A DNA stretch of 50,761 bases from Acidobacteriota bacterium (GTDB taxonomy: Bacteria; Acidobacteriota; Terriglobia; Terriglobales; Acidobacteriaceae): assembly GCA_021818105.1 (NCBI GenBank), contig JAKAFB010000016.1, forward strand, positions 1-50,761. Reading direction: 5' to 3'. The notes under the pieces were generated by a model. The model was not told the origin of the DNA. It saw only the letters and a list, made by a program, of their open reading frames with translations, and ran no database searches. Of this stretch, positions 7,753-15,787 are shown piece after piece. Position numbers and translations under genes: made by a program. Every line of letters begins with the position of its first letter. Position 1 is the first letter of the stretch.

Positions 7753-9504
7753 TTATTGCTGTGGAGCCTGCGTGGATGAGCCTTGCGGCGTCTGCTGCGC
7801 GTCCGGCTGCGCCTGTTCTTCCGCCTTCCGGTTGCGGTCGCTCATGCGCGTCTTCTCGCCGGTCGTCGTTGCTTCCTTTTTCTTCTTCTTGCTGTCCACG
7901 TTGTCGCCCAGCCCCAGCGGCGCAGACTGCACCTGCCGGTCCGCCACCTCCGCCGCATCCGGAGGCTCAGGCGCCAGAACATCCTTCTGTGCCTGCGTCT
8001 TCTTCTTTTCCTGTTCCTGCTTTACCTTGTGCTGCTTCTCCATGCGCGCGCGATCGCTGAAGCGTGTCTTCTTTTCCGGCGCGGGGGTCGGCTCCAGCGG
8101 ATTCTCCGGCACAAGGGCATCACTCTGTGCCGTCCGCGCCACCGCTCCGGCATCCTCGGTCGGGCTCGCTGCCGCATTCGGCAGGGTCTCCTGCGGAGCC
8201 TGGCCATAACGGATCTTCTCCTTCTTGCCCGGCTTCATCGCAGCCTGTTCCTTGCCCTGCTTCTTCTTGTCGGGTTTCTCGTTCGTGGCCGTCTTCGTGG
8301 CTCCCGAGGGCTCCAGTTGCGGAGGTTTCTCTTCGTAGCCCCGCGCCGTCTCGCGGAAGCGTGTCCGCTCCACCTTCTTCTTCTTCTTCGGCGCCGGCGG
8401 CGTGTAGGCAGAGTAGGCAATCGGGAATACGCGCTTGTTCGGGCTCAACCCCGTGTCCACGTAACCCGGCTTAATCTCGATGAAGGCCTCGTCGCGCAGC
8501 TTCGTCAGGTAGTCGCGAATTGCAGGCTCCATCTTACTCATGTAATAGGTCTGCTCCACGTCTTGCTGCACATCCTTATACGGAGGAATCCCGCCCGGCG
8601 TGTGCTGTGTGACCTTCAGAATCACATAGCCCTGCTTCGTGCGAATGGGGGCAGTCCATTCCCCGGCCTTCAGCGCAAATACCTCATCTTCCAGAACCTT
8701 GGCCAGCGCACCGCGCTTGAACTCGCCCAGGTCGCCGCCGGCTGCCGCCGTCGGGCCGTCGCTGAACGTTTTGGCCATATCCGCAAAGTCGCCACCAGCA
8801 TGCAGCTTGGCCTCAATCTCTTCGGCCTTGGCCTTGGCTGCCGCGAGCTTTGCGGGATCCGTCGCCTGCACGCCGCCCGGCTCTGTCGCTGAGGGTGCCG
8901 GCGTGCCCGTCGAAACTAGAATCTCGCTCAGTCGCACGCTTTCATCCCGCGCGTAGTTCTGCTTGTGCTCCTCGTAATAGCGCTGCACCTCGCCCGGCGT
9001 AATCGAGATCTTGCGGCCCACCTCGTCGCGCATCACCTGCTGCGTGATGATTCCGTTGCGAATGTTCGCCTTGAAGTCCTCGTAGGAGACGCCCTGCTCC
9101 TGCGCCGCCTTCTCCAGGTCATCGAGCGACGCCAGATGATACTGCTTGCGAATCTCGTTCAGCCGGTTCACCAGTTCCGTCTCGCCCGTAATTCCCAGCT
9201 CCTTGCCCTTTGAGAGCCACAGTTGCTGGTCGATCAGGTTTCGCAGCAGGTCCTTGCGCGCCTCGGATGCTTCCTGCATCGTGGCGCCGCGCTGCCGCTC
9301 CTCCTGGTCCAGTTCCTTCAACGCGCGCTCGTAGTCTGAGCTCGTGATGATCCGGTCATTGATACGGGCAATAATCTCCTCCACAGTCGTGCCGCCATAC
9401 GGGCTGGCTGGAGCCGAAGTGCGTGACTGTGCGAAGGATGGCCCTGCAAGCAGCACCGTGCCGAACACGAACGCCGCGGGAATACGAAGAAAATTCAAAG
9501 TCAT
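7753..9504 (-). CDS. SurA-like periplasmic peptidylprolyl isomerase with Lys-rich tail
   Basis: 583 residues: signal peptide 1-26 (AAFVFGTVLLAGPSFAQ), a SurA_N-like helical region (about 40-180) and a parvulin/PPIC domain (about 188-300: LSEILV, GGDFADMAKTFSDGP, GGDLGEFKRGAL, GYVILKV). Residues 370-583 form a low-complexity tail rich in K, E, P, Q and A, absent from typical SurA (about 430 aa). The family folds outer-membrane proteins in the periplasm. The tail holds three copies of a K/R-TR-[FM]-basic motif (380-389, 479-487, 551-559). Divergent from ctpA, with 259 bp between. No Shine-Dalgarno is obvious at the ATG. Confidence 0.88.
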   Translation of the reverse strand: MTLNFLRIPAAFVFGTVLLAGPSFAQSRTSAPASPYGGTTVEEIIARINDRIITSSDYERALKELDQEERQRGATMQEASEARKDLLRNLIDQQLWLSKGKELGITGETELVNRLNEIRKQYHLASLDDLEKAAQEQGVSYEDFKANIRNGIITQQVMRDEVGRKISITPGEVQRYYEEHKQNYARDESVRLSEILVSTGTPAPSATEPGGVQATDPAKLAAAKAKAEEIEAKLHAGGDFADMAKTFSDGPTAAAGGDLGEFKRGALAKVLEDEVFALKAGEWTAPIRTKQGYVILKVTQHTPGGIPPYKDVQQDVEQTYYMSKMEPAIRDYLTKLRDEAFIEIKPGYVDTGLSPNKRVFPIAYSAYTPPAPKKKKKVERTRFRETARGYEEKPPQLEPSGATKTATNEKPDKKKQGKEQAAMKPGKKEKIRYGQAPQETLPNAAASPTEDAGAVARTAQSDALVPENPLEPTPAPEKKTRFSDRARMEKQHKVKQEQEKKKTQAQKDVLAPEPPDAAEVADRQVQSAPLGLGDNVDSKKKKKEATTTGEKTRMSDRNRKAEEQAQPDAQQTPQGSSTQAPQQ

Positions 9505-9681
9505 AGGTCGGCACTGGGCAGGCGGCTATCGAACACCGCCTGAGACATAGACGCTATTGTAAATGCCGGGAGAGCACTCGCGCGATGCCCGCCCCATTTC
9601 CCCCTCCTATTCCTCCACTCTGCATGCCCATATCGCCCCTCCGCTACCCCACGGAGCACCCCCGGCGTCCAAGTAACTGAG

Positions 9682-9690
9682 TGGTATACT
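9682..9690 (+). promoter_or_regulatory. Extended -10 promoter of the ctpA-like gene
   Basis: TGGTATACT matches an extended -10 (TGn-TATACT), 74 bp before the ATG at 9764. No good -35 hexamer lies 16-18 bp upstream, which an extended -10 can tolerate. Confidence 0.4.
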
Positions 9691-9763
9691 CTACCCCAAG
9701 ACCGCCTTGCGAGGCCCCTTCCCGGCGCCTGTCGCACCTGCCGTCCGGAGGTTCTTTCCGCCT

Positions 9764-11401
9764 ATGACTCCCCGCGCCCGCCGGGCCTTCTTCTCTCTCA
9801 TCCTTTTCTTCACCATCAGCGCCGTCGTGGGCACATTCATGCAGCGCAAGGTCGGCGCGCAGTCGTCTCAAAATGAGTCCCAGATTCGCGATAACCTCAA
9901 GGCCTTCACCAGCGTTTACGCCCTCGTCGAGCAAAACTACGCCGAGCCTATCACCAGCGACAAGGCAGACACCGCTGTCTATGACGGCGCCATCCCCGGC
10001 ATGCTCCGTGTCCTTGACCCCCACTCCAACTTCTATGATCCCAAGTCCTATGCCCGCATGCAGGAGGATCAGCGCGGCCACTACTACGGCGTTGGCATGG
10101 TCATCCAGCAGCAGGGCAACAAGGTCTACGTCATCACGCCCTACGAGAACACGCCCTCCTTCCGCGCCGGCATCCGCCCCGGTGACGTCTTCTCCGCAAT
10201 CGACGGCAAATCCGCCGAGGGCATGACCTCCGATCAGATCGCCAAGGCGCTCAAGGGGCCAAAGGGCACCCACGTTCAGATCACCATGATCCGCGAGGGA
10301 CAGCCCAAGCCACTGGTCTTTGACCTCATCCGCGACGAAATCTCCCATCCCTCCGTCGATCTCGCCTATGAAATTCGCCCCGGCGTCGGCTATATCCACC
10401 TCGCCCAGTTCCAGGAAACTACCGGCCGTGAAGTCCGCGATGCCATCGGCAACTTCGGCGATCTCAAGGGCCTCGTCCTCGACCTCCGTGGCAACCCCGG
10501 CGGGTTGCTTAGCCAGGCCGTCGATGTCTGTGACCACATGCTCTCCAAGGGCCAGGTCATCGTCTCCCAGCGCGGCCGCGCCTACCCGGATCAGGTCTAC
10601 ACCGCCACCCATGGCAACGCCGGCAAGGTCTTTCCCATCGTCGTCCTTGTCAACCGCAACACCGCCTCCGCCGCTGAAATCGTCTCCGGCGCGCTCCAGG
10701 ACCACGACCGCGCCCTCATCGTTGGTGAAACCACCTTCGGCAAGGGCCTCGTTCAGACCGTCTACAACCTCAGCCAGAACACCGGCCTCGCGCTGACGAC
10801 CTACCACTACTACACGCCCTCAGGCCGCCTCATCCAGCGCAACTACGCCGGCGTCTCGCTCTACGACTACTACTACAACCACGCCGGCGCCCTGCCTTCC
10901 AACTCCACCAACCGCGAAGTCAAATTCACTGACTCCGGCCGTACCGTCTACGGCGGCGGAGGCATCACGCCCGATGAAAAGCTTGACTTCCCTAAGAACA
11001 ATAACTTTCAGGACGAGCTTCTCTATCGCTCCGCCTTCTTCCACTTCGCCGCGCGCTACCTCGCCAACCGCACCGTCGATCGCAACTTCCAAGTCACTGA
11101 CGATGTACTCAAGGACTTCAAGGATTACCTCACCAGCGAGAAAATCCCTTGGACCGAGGCTGACATCAACGGCGTGCTCGACTGGGTGAAAATCAATATC
11201 AGGGAGAAGATCGTCACCAGCCAGTTCGGCCAGCTTCAGGGCCTCCGCGTCGTTGCCGACTGGGACCCCCAGATCCAGAAGGCCATCGGCTTCCTGCCTG
11301 CGGCTCAGGCCCTCGAAGACAACGCCCACAAGGTGATGACCGAGAAGGCCGAAGCCCGCCGCGCTGCCGCCCAGAATCTTGCGCAACAGCAGCCGCAGTA
11401 G
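9764..11401 (+). CDS. S41 family C-terminal processing peptidase with PDZ domain
   Basis: 545 residues from ATG 9764 (GGAGG 12 nt upstream). An N-terminal signal/anchor segment (FFSLILFFTISAVVGTFM) is followed by a helical CtpA-type domain (NFYDPKSY), a PDZ domain (about 100-185: VGMVIQQQGNKVYVITPYEN, RPGDVFSAIDG) and the S41 catalytic core. The Ser/Lys dyad is S302 in NTASAAEIV and K327 in TTFGKGLVQ, 25 residues apart as in other CtpA proteases. These periplasmic enzymes trim C-termini of envelope proteins and turn over cell-wall hydrolases. Divergent from the surA-like gene, giving an envelope-quality-control pair. CtpA/Prc naming is by family only. Confidence 0.92.
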   Translation: MTPRARRAFFSLILFFTISAVVGTFMQRKVGAQSSQNESQIRDNLKAFTSVYALVEQNYAEPITSDKADTAVYDGAIPGMLRVLDPHSNFYDPKSYARMQEDQRGHYYGVGMVIQQQGNKVYVITPYENTPSFRAGIRPGDVFSAIDGKSAEGMTSDQIAKALKGPKGTHVQITMIREGQPKPLVFDLIRDEISHPSVDLAYEIRPGVGYIHLAQFQETTGREVRDAIGNFGDLKGLVLDLRGNPGGLLSQAVDVCDHMLSKGQVIVSQRGRAYPDQVYTATHGNAGKVFPIVVLVNRNTASAAEIVSGALQDHDRALIVGETTFGKGLVQTVYNLSQNTGLALTTYHYYTPSGRLIQRNYAGVSLYDYYYNHAGALPSNSTNREVKFTDSGRTVYGGGGITPDEKLDFPKNNNFQDELLYRSAFFHFAARYLANRTVDRNFQVTDDVLKDFKDYLTSEKIPWTEADINGVLDWVKINIREKIVTSQFGQLQGLRVVADWDPQIQKAIGFLPAAQALEDNAHKVMTEKAEARRAAAQNLAQQQPQ

Positions 11402-11404
11402 GCA

Positions 11405-11424
11405 GACTCATGCATCCATGAGTC
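11405..11424. terminator. Perfect 8-bp hairpin between convergent genes
   Basis: GACTCATG-CATC-CATGAGTC lies between the ctpA-like stop (11401) and the stop of the convergent membrane-protein gene (11434). Its position suits a bidirectional terminator, but no T-run follows on either strand. Confidence 0.35.
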
Positions 11425-11433
11425 CTCAGCGCC

Positions 11434-12657
11434 TTAGAACAATAGTTTTAGAAGGCGTAGGATAAGTTCTTCGGGGGACCAAACCGTCAACAGTAGCGGC
11501 GCAAACGGAGCTGCGGTCGCCGCAGCTAATCGTGTAATGTCAGCGAGCTTGAAGGGAACAGCCCGCATGTCACTGATTACGCTATAGCAGTTTGCCAGGT
11601 CGGCCAGCGATTGAATCTCCCCGCTGTCCAGAAGGTTCTCGCTAGGCTCTGGATCGTGATGGATCCACTTCCGATCAAATCTCTCCACAGATTGCTGCCC
11701 AAGTTGACCGTACTCGGCCAATCCTTTTCGTTTGGCGCGCGACATTTGCGGTGTAAACATCACCAGGGGCAACAGAATGATAAACACGAAAAAGGCGATT
11801 ACGCCCCCAATCTGCAGTTTGAATGAGACGAGGCTCTGGCCCCCGTAAAGCACCCGGCTCGCCATCACCCCGGCGAGCATGGCGCCTTGCGCGAAAAGCA
11901 GAGGTCCGAACGCATAGGATGATCTGCCCAGTAAGGCAAGGCCGGCGCACCGGTCCGGATGGGTGGGTATGAGATTTAAGTTGATCCTCGAAACATGCCA
12001 CAGAAAACGGAACCAGATAAAGAGCCTCAGATACCAGCGCAACAACACAAACTGTGCGATGGGGATGCTGATGAACACATACCAGTAGCCCGCCGCCGTC
12101 AGGTTCCACCGCCCGCCGGCCATGCTATACCAGGTCGCGGTGTCAAAGGCGATACGGTTATGCCACAGCCACAGGCCAACTGTGTACACAAGCGCCAATA
12201 ATCCAATCTCAACGCGAACGGAATTGCGCAGCCGGATTGCAGACTCGATTGCCCGCTCAAAGCGAGGCATGTCCTCGGGGAAGATGACCCGCTGCTCAAT
12301 GAAGCGGGAAACTACCGGGGTCAGGCGGGCATGGACGATGACTTCGGCAAAAATAAGCAGCGGAAGGGCGACCAGAAAACGTACGTGCACTTCCACATCG
12401 GTGAAGAAGTTGGTGCCGCTTGCGCCTCCTAAAAAAATGCGCGTCGTCGAAAGGAGCAACAGAGGCAGCCATGCGATAGCCGTGATCGCAAGAACGCGGC
12501 GATACAGGAGTTCCATGCCCGTTCCGCTGAGATGTGCTCTGCGAAAGAGTTGGAAGAGCGGACCACCCACCACTAGGGAAAAATCGGGCGCACTGCCGCT
12601 GAAGTGGGAACCTATTTCTGCTGCGCTATGCCTCGGCTGTTCTTCCACCGTTGCCAT
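11434..12657 (-). CDS. Polytopic membrane protein of unknown function
   Basis: 407 residues with about seven hydrophobic segments, for example AITAIAWLPLLLLS, FLVALPLLIFAEVIV, IGLLALVYTVGLWLW, WYVFISIPIAQFVLL and IGGVIAFFVFIILLPLVMF. Basic loops follow several of them (FTPQMSRAKRKGLAEYG), consistent with inner-membrane insertion. I do not recognise a catalytic motif or transporter signature. The tail is a soluble region of about 80 residues ending in another hydrophobic stretch. It is convergent with the ctpA-like gene and upstream faces a 615-bp intergenic region. GC skew is near zero here, unlike its neighbours. Confidence 0.7.
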   Translation of the reverse strand: MATVEEQPRHSAAEIGSHFSGSAPDFSLVVGGPLFQLFRRAHLSGTGMELLYRRVLAITAIAWLPLLLLSTTRIFLGGASGTNFFTDVEVHVRFLVALPLLIFAEVIVHARLTPVVSRFIEQRVIFPEDMPRFERAIESAIRLRNSVRVEIGLLALVYTVGLWLWHNRIAFDTATWYSMAGGRWNLTAAGYWYVFISIPIAQFVLLRWYLRLFIWFRFLWHVSRINLNLIPTHPDRCAGLALLGRSSYAFGPLLFAQGAMLAGVMASRVLYGGQSLVSFKLQIGGVIAFFVFIILLPLVMFTPQMSRAKRKGLAEYGQLGQQSVERFDRKWIHHDPEPSENLLDSGEIQSLADLANCYSVISDMRAVPFKLADITRLAAATAAPFAPLLLTVWSPEELILRLLKLLF

Positions 12658-12840
12658 GCCTCAGGACCTACGGCCTGTAACAAGCCCATTTTGTGCAGAA
12701 TGTTAGCGTTCGGGCGCACTCGCGAACACTCCCAATTTTTCTAGCCCGCTCTTCATTCAGGACCTAGGAGGCACTGTTCACATCATTGAGGAATGTCAGC
12801 TTGTGGGAGGATTGTTGCGTGACCGGAAGCTGCCGGGTGC

Positions 12841-12866
12841 CCTAGGTCTCGCCTCTGAGACCTGGG
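12841..12866. repeat. Hairpin element, 10-bp stem
   Basis: CCTAGGTCTC, a GCCTCT loop, then GAGACCTGGG form a stem with a single T-G wobble. It lies in non-coding DNA 180 bp upstream of the membrane-protein start. From memory, similar AGGTCTC...GAGACCT hairpins recur in acidobacterial intergenic regions, but this is the only copy in the window. Confidence 0.4.
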
Positions 12867-13100
12867 ATTCCACGAACTCCCCCGCACCCCCGCCTCATGC
12901 CAGGCCAAGACCCCAGCCGCACTGAAAACACCACCCCTCACCAAAAGCCTTGTCATCCTGAGCGGAGCACGCTTGGGGCTCCGGCGCGCGCAGCGCGTTG
13001 CCCAACCACCCTCGCCTGTCCGCCCTCGCCACGGTCAACGTATACGCCAGCGCAATAGTCCCTAACCCACTCATTCTGCATGCCCAATTTCTCTTCGCCG

Positions 13101-13251
13101 CTTTGCAGATAATTTCCCCGCCCCGTCGCACAATGGGTACATGAGAAGCCAAAGCTCCACCTTCATCGGGCAGTCCCGGCAGGAGTACCCCACCCCTACC
13201 CCCCCTTGAATATTTTTCTTTTCCACAGAAAGCTTGCAGATAATTACGCGG
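13101..13251 (+). repeat. Two-block dispersed repeat, copy 1
   Basis: Matches the reverse complement of 33470-33633. Block A (13101-13141) agrees at 33 of 41 positions by hand alignment. The last 52 bases of block B agree at 48 of 52. The stretch between the blocks is unrelated and about 13 bp shorter here. Both ends carry a direct repeat of the form [CT]TTGCAGATAATT (13102 and 13232). A C-rich run at 13187-13205 gives the minus strand four potential G-tracts. It ends 22 bp before the stop of the downstream leftward gene. Confidence 0.8.
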
Positions 13252-13272
13252 TCTTGTGAAACACGGAATCGC

Positions 13273-14868
13273 CTACGCTCTCGCATCTCCGCTGCGCTTG
13301 CGAAACACGACCTTCAGCTCGCGCCGCCAGTGCTCGCCCAGCGCAATCAGCTCCCACTCCACGCGCGCATCCAGATACCGCAGCACCGCCTCATTCGCCG
13401 GATGAATCCGCAGCGCCGGCCCCACCAGCAGCAGCCGCGGCTCCTGCTCTGAGACTTCGGCTCCGGCAAAGTAGCCCTGCCGCTCAAAGGCTGACGTCGC
13501 CCGGCCGCCGCCCGCAGCCTGCCGGTCCGCGTTTAGCGCTCGCACGCGAATCCAGTAGTCCAGCGCCTGCAGTGGCAAATGCAGGTCCTCGTCCGCCTTG
13601 ATTTCAATCACTGTCAGCCGCCCGTTGCGGTCCAGCGTCAGCAGGTCCAGCATCCCACGCTCGCCGCTCGCCAGCGTCGGCACCTGCGAACACATCACGT
13701 CGCCGCGCAACCCCGGCAGCACCTCCGCAATGTTCATCCGCAGCCGTGACTCCAGCCACCGCTCCGGCTGCATCCGATACAGTGCGTCCGTGTGCGCGCC
13801 ATCGGCATGCCTGCTCAGGAACAGCCGTTTCAGCAGCGCGCTGCACAGCTCCTCGTTCTCCACCGTCAGCGGAGTCTCATTCGCTCCCGCGCCAAACGTC
13901 ACCTCATCCTCGCGCGCAAACGAGTGCGTCGTCACGCCATGCCGCACGCGCGCAAACTCCAGCCCATGCAGCAGCAGCGCCACCTCCGTCGCCGACCGCG
14001 CCCGAACCTCAATCCGCTCTCGCGCCGCCGCGGGCGTCAGCGCCAGCACGCGGTCGAGGCCCGCGCTACATCGCTCCAGCGCCGCACCCGCGTTGAACGC
14101 ATGCACCAGCAGCGACTCCACGTTCCCCGTATCGCGAAAGTCCACCGCCGTCAGTTCTTCGCTGCGCTCATCCAGCGTGTAGAGCTGAAAGTCTGCCGCC
14201 GCATGATTCAGCCACGCCATGCGCTCCGCCGTCGTGCGCCACGCGTCCGCGGGCACAATCACCTTCAGCCCGCCAAAGTGCCGCCGTGCGTCTCCATGCT
14301 GGCGGCAGTAATCCAGCCACAAAATTCCCAGCGTCAGCACGCCGTCAATCGTCGCCGCAGCCTCCGCCGCGCCCACGCCAATCACCGCCTCCGCTGCGGT
14401 CCCGCGCAGCAACCGCCCCCGCGCATACGCCGGCCCAAAGCTGTGCTCCAGGTCCATCGCCGAGCGCATGCCGTCCACCTTGCTGCCAATGAAGTTCCGC
14501 TCGAGCGCCCGCTCCAGCACGCGCTGATACGTCTTCCGCGCCGCATCGCGCACCGTCGGCGTTCTTCGGTCGCTCGTCGGAACAAGCTCCAGCGCCTGCG
14601 GCCTCGGCGCTCCCATGCGCCGCGTCATCACCCGCAGGCTGTGCGCGCGCGGCTGCGTGTCCACCACCGTGCGCATCAGGTTGCGCTCGTCGCTCCACAG
14701 TTGCAGCAGGCAGCGCCCATGCTGCTCGCTCACCGCATAACGGGCCGTGCGCATGTCAAAGAGCACCCGGCCGTCCTCAAGCACCGCGGCCGCCGGGTGC
14801 TCTGTCAAATATTCTTCAATGTCTTGTGCCAACCGTCCGGCGGAAGGCGATGACTCGCCCGGACTCAT
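13273..14868 (-). CDS. Hypothetical protein with C-terminal PD-(D/E)XK-like nuclease domain
   Basis: 531 residues. The C-terminal third has a textbook PD-(D/E)XK core: D408 in GMLDLLTLD, then E422-x-K424 in LTVIEIKADED, followed by LPLQALDYW, a helix typical of RecB-like and NucS-like folds. Residues 1-400 are not recognisable to me; they are mixed alpha/beta with many arginines. The start ATG has AAGGA 7 nt upstream, formed partly from the stop codon of the YfiT/DinB gene, so the two are translationally coupled. Known relatives of the core cut or bind DNA, but restriction, repair or another use cannot be told apart. It is a strong nuclease-fold candidate of unknown role. Confidence 0.75.
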   Translation of the reverse strand: MSPGESSPSAGRLAQDIEEYLTEHPAAAVLEDGRVLFDMRTARYAVSEQHGRCLLQLWSDERNLMRTVVDTQPRAHSLRVMTRRMGAPRPQALELVPTSDRRTPTVRDAARKTYQRVLERALERNFIGSKVDGMRSAMDLEHSFGPAYARGRLLRGTAAEAVIGVGAAEAAATIDGVLTLGILWLDYCRQHGDARRHFGGLKVIVPADAWRTTAERMAWLNHAAADFQLYTLDERSEELTAVDFRDTGNVESLLVHAFNAGAALERCSAGLDRVLALTPAAARERIEVRARSATEVALLLHGLEFARVRHGVTTHSFAREDEVTFGAGANETPLTVENEELCSALLKRLFLSRHADGAHTDALYRMQPERWLESRLRMNIAEVLPGLRGDVMCSQVPTLASGERGMLDLLTLDRNGRLTVIEIKADEDLHLPLQALDYWIRVRALNADRQAAGGGRATSAFERQGYFAGAEVSEQEPRLLLVGPALRIHPANEAVLRYLDARVEWELIALGEHWRRELKVVFRKRSGDARA

Positions 14869-14878
14869 GCGTTATTCC

Positions 14879-15409
14879 TTACCAGGACTGCCGCGCGCGC
14901 AGGCTCGTGATGTGCGCCGTGTGGTGGCGTGAGTGCCATGCATACAGCGCCAGCACGCGCCCCAGATCCTGCCTGCCCATCTCCGGATGGTGATAGCCGC
15001 GCTCAAAGTCCTCCGCTGCAAACGACTCCAGCAGTGCCACCCAGCGCGCATGCAGCGCCTCAATCAGCGCAAGCGACACATCCACATGCAGCCTGTTGTC
15101 CGCCAGCTTGGCCCATGCAGCCTCGTCATACGGCTTAATCGTCGGCCAGTCCTCGGTCATCGCCAGCTTGAAGCGCACATACGCATTCGCATGGCTGTCC
15201 GCCACGTGATGCACCACCTGTCGCAGAGTCCAGCCGCCCTCGCGATACGGCGTGTCCAGTTGCGCATCGCTCAAGCCAGCCACGGCAGCACGCAAGCGCC
15301 CCGGCAACTGGCGCAGCGTTTCAATCTGTTCAATACGCAGCTCCGGCGTCGAGGCCGTAGGCGGCGCAAAGCGGCCCACAGGAAAACGGAGAACATCAAC
15401 CTCAGACAT
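14879..15409 (-). CDS. YfiT/DinB-superfamily metal-dependent protein
   Basis: A 176-residue YfiT/BstA-like member of the DinB four-helix-bundle superfamily. Three metal-ligand histidines are visible: HH in LRQVVHHVADSHANAYVRFK (near 67-75) and the C-terminal YAWHSRHHTAHI. Related enzymes are thiol (bacillithiol or mycothiol) S-transferases or metal-dependent hydrolases; the cofactor thiol in this organism is not known from the window. AAGGG lies 6 nt before the ATG. It is the first gene of a two-gene leftward unit with the nuclease-like gene 10 bp downstream. Confidence 0.88.
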   Translation of the reverse strand: MSEVDVLRFPVGRFAPPTASTPELRIEQIETLRQLPGRLRAAVAGLSDAQLDTPYREGGWTLRQVVHHVADSHANAYVRFKLAMTEDWPTIKPYDEAAWAKLADNRLHVDVSLALIEALHARWVALLESFAAEDFERGYHHPEMGRQDLGRVLALYAWHSRHHTAHITSLRARQSW

Positions 15410-15461
15410 GGCACACCCTTGGTTCAGGAATCTACAACCACTTGCATTGTGCCACGCGCCA

Positions 15462-15668
15462 TCATTGTGCGGTCGGCGGTCTCAGGCGTGCTTTCTTATG
15501 GAAATGTGGGAGCAGGTGAAAGTGGTGAGGCGCCCGGTGGTTCGGGTGCTTGATGTACGGGTTCGTCGGGTGCACCGCCTTCGGATGGTGGGGCATACGA
15601 TGCTTGGTGGCAAACGCCGGGGAGGCCAGAGCCATGCACAACACCAGGGCGGCAGCTATCTTCTTCAT
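15462..15668 (-). CDS. Small secreted histidine-rich protein
   Basis: 68 residues. A clear signal peptide (MKKIAAALVLCMALASPAFA, cleavage after residue 20) leaves a 48-residue mature peptide containing 11 histidines plus many Pro and Lys residues, with clusters such as HRMPHHPK and PHHFHLLPHFHKK. The composition suggests periplasmic metal binding or buffering (Ni, Cu or Zn), which is inference. There is no strong Shine-Dalgarno; the signal peptide and clean composition are the main evidence that it is a gene. It lies between the YfiT/DinB gene and tldD, in its own short leftward unit. Confidence 0.65.
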   Translation of the reverse strand: MKKIAAALVLCMALASPAFATKHRMPHHPKAVHPTNPYIKHPNHRAPHHFHLLPHFHKKARLRPPTAQ

Positions 15669-15787
15669 GGCCCGACTCTAGCACGACTACGCAGCAAACG
15701 GTAGAGTCCGAAAGTCCCAGCACCAAGACAGGAACGTTCGCACCCGCGCCAAACCCAAAACCCGATCCGGCGTACACTGGAGATACG

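Larger units (their letters stand above)
12658..13272. other. 615-bp intergenic region rich in repeats
   Basis: No convincing gene is present; open frames here, such as minus 12895-13152, have atypical composition and run through repeats. It holds a 10-bp hairpin at 12841-12866, the phrase TGTCATCCTGAGCGGAGC near 12951, and copy 1 of the two-block repeat at 13101-13251. It lies between the start of one leftward gene (12657) and the stop of another (13273). Confidence 0.6.

Noticed and set aside
12895..13152. 85-codon minus-strand frame in the repeat region
   Set aside because: Overlaps repeat copy 1 and has no coding signature.
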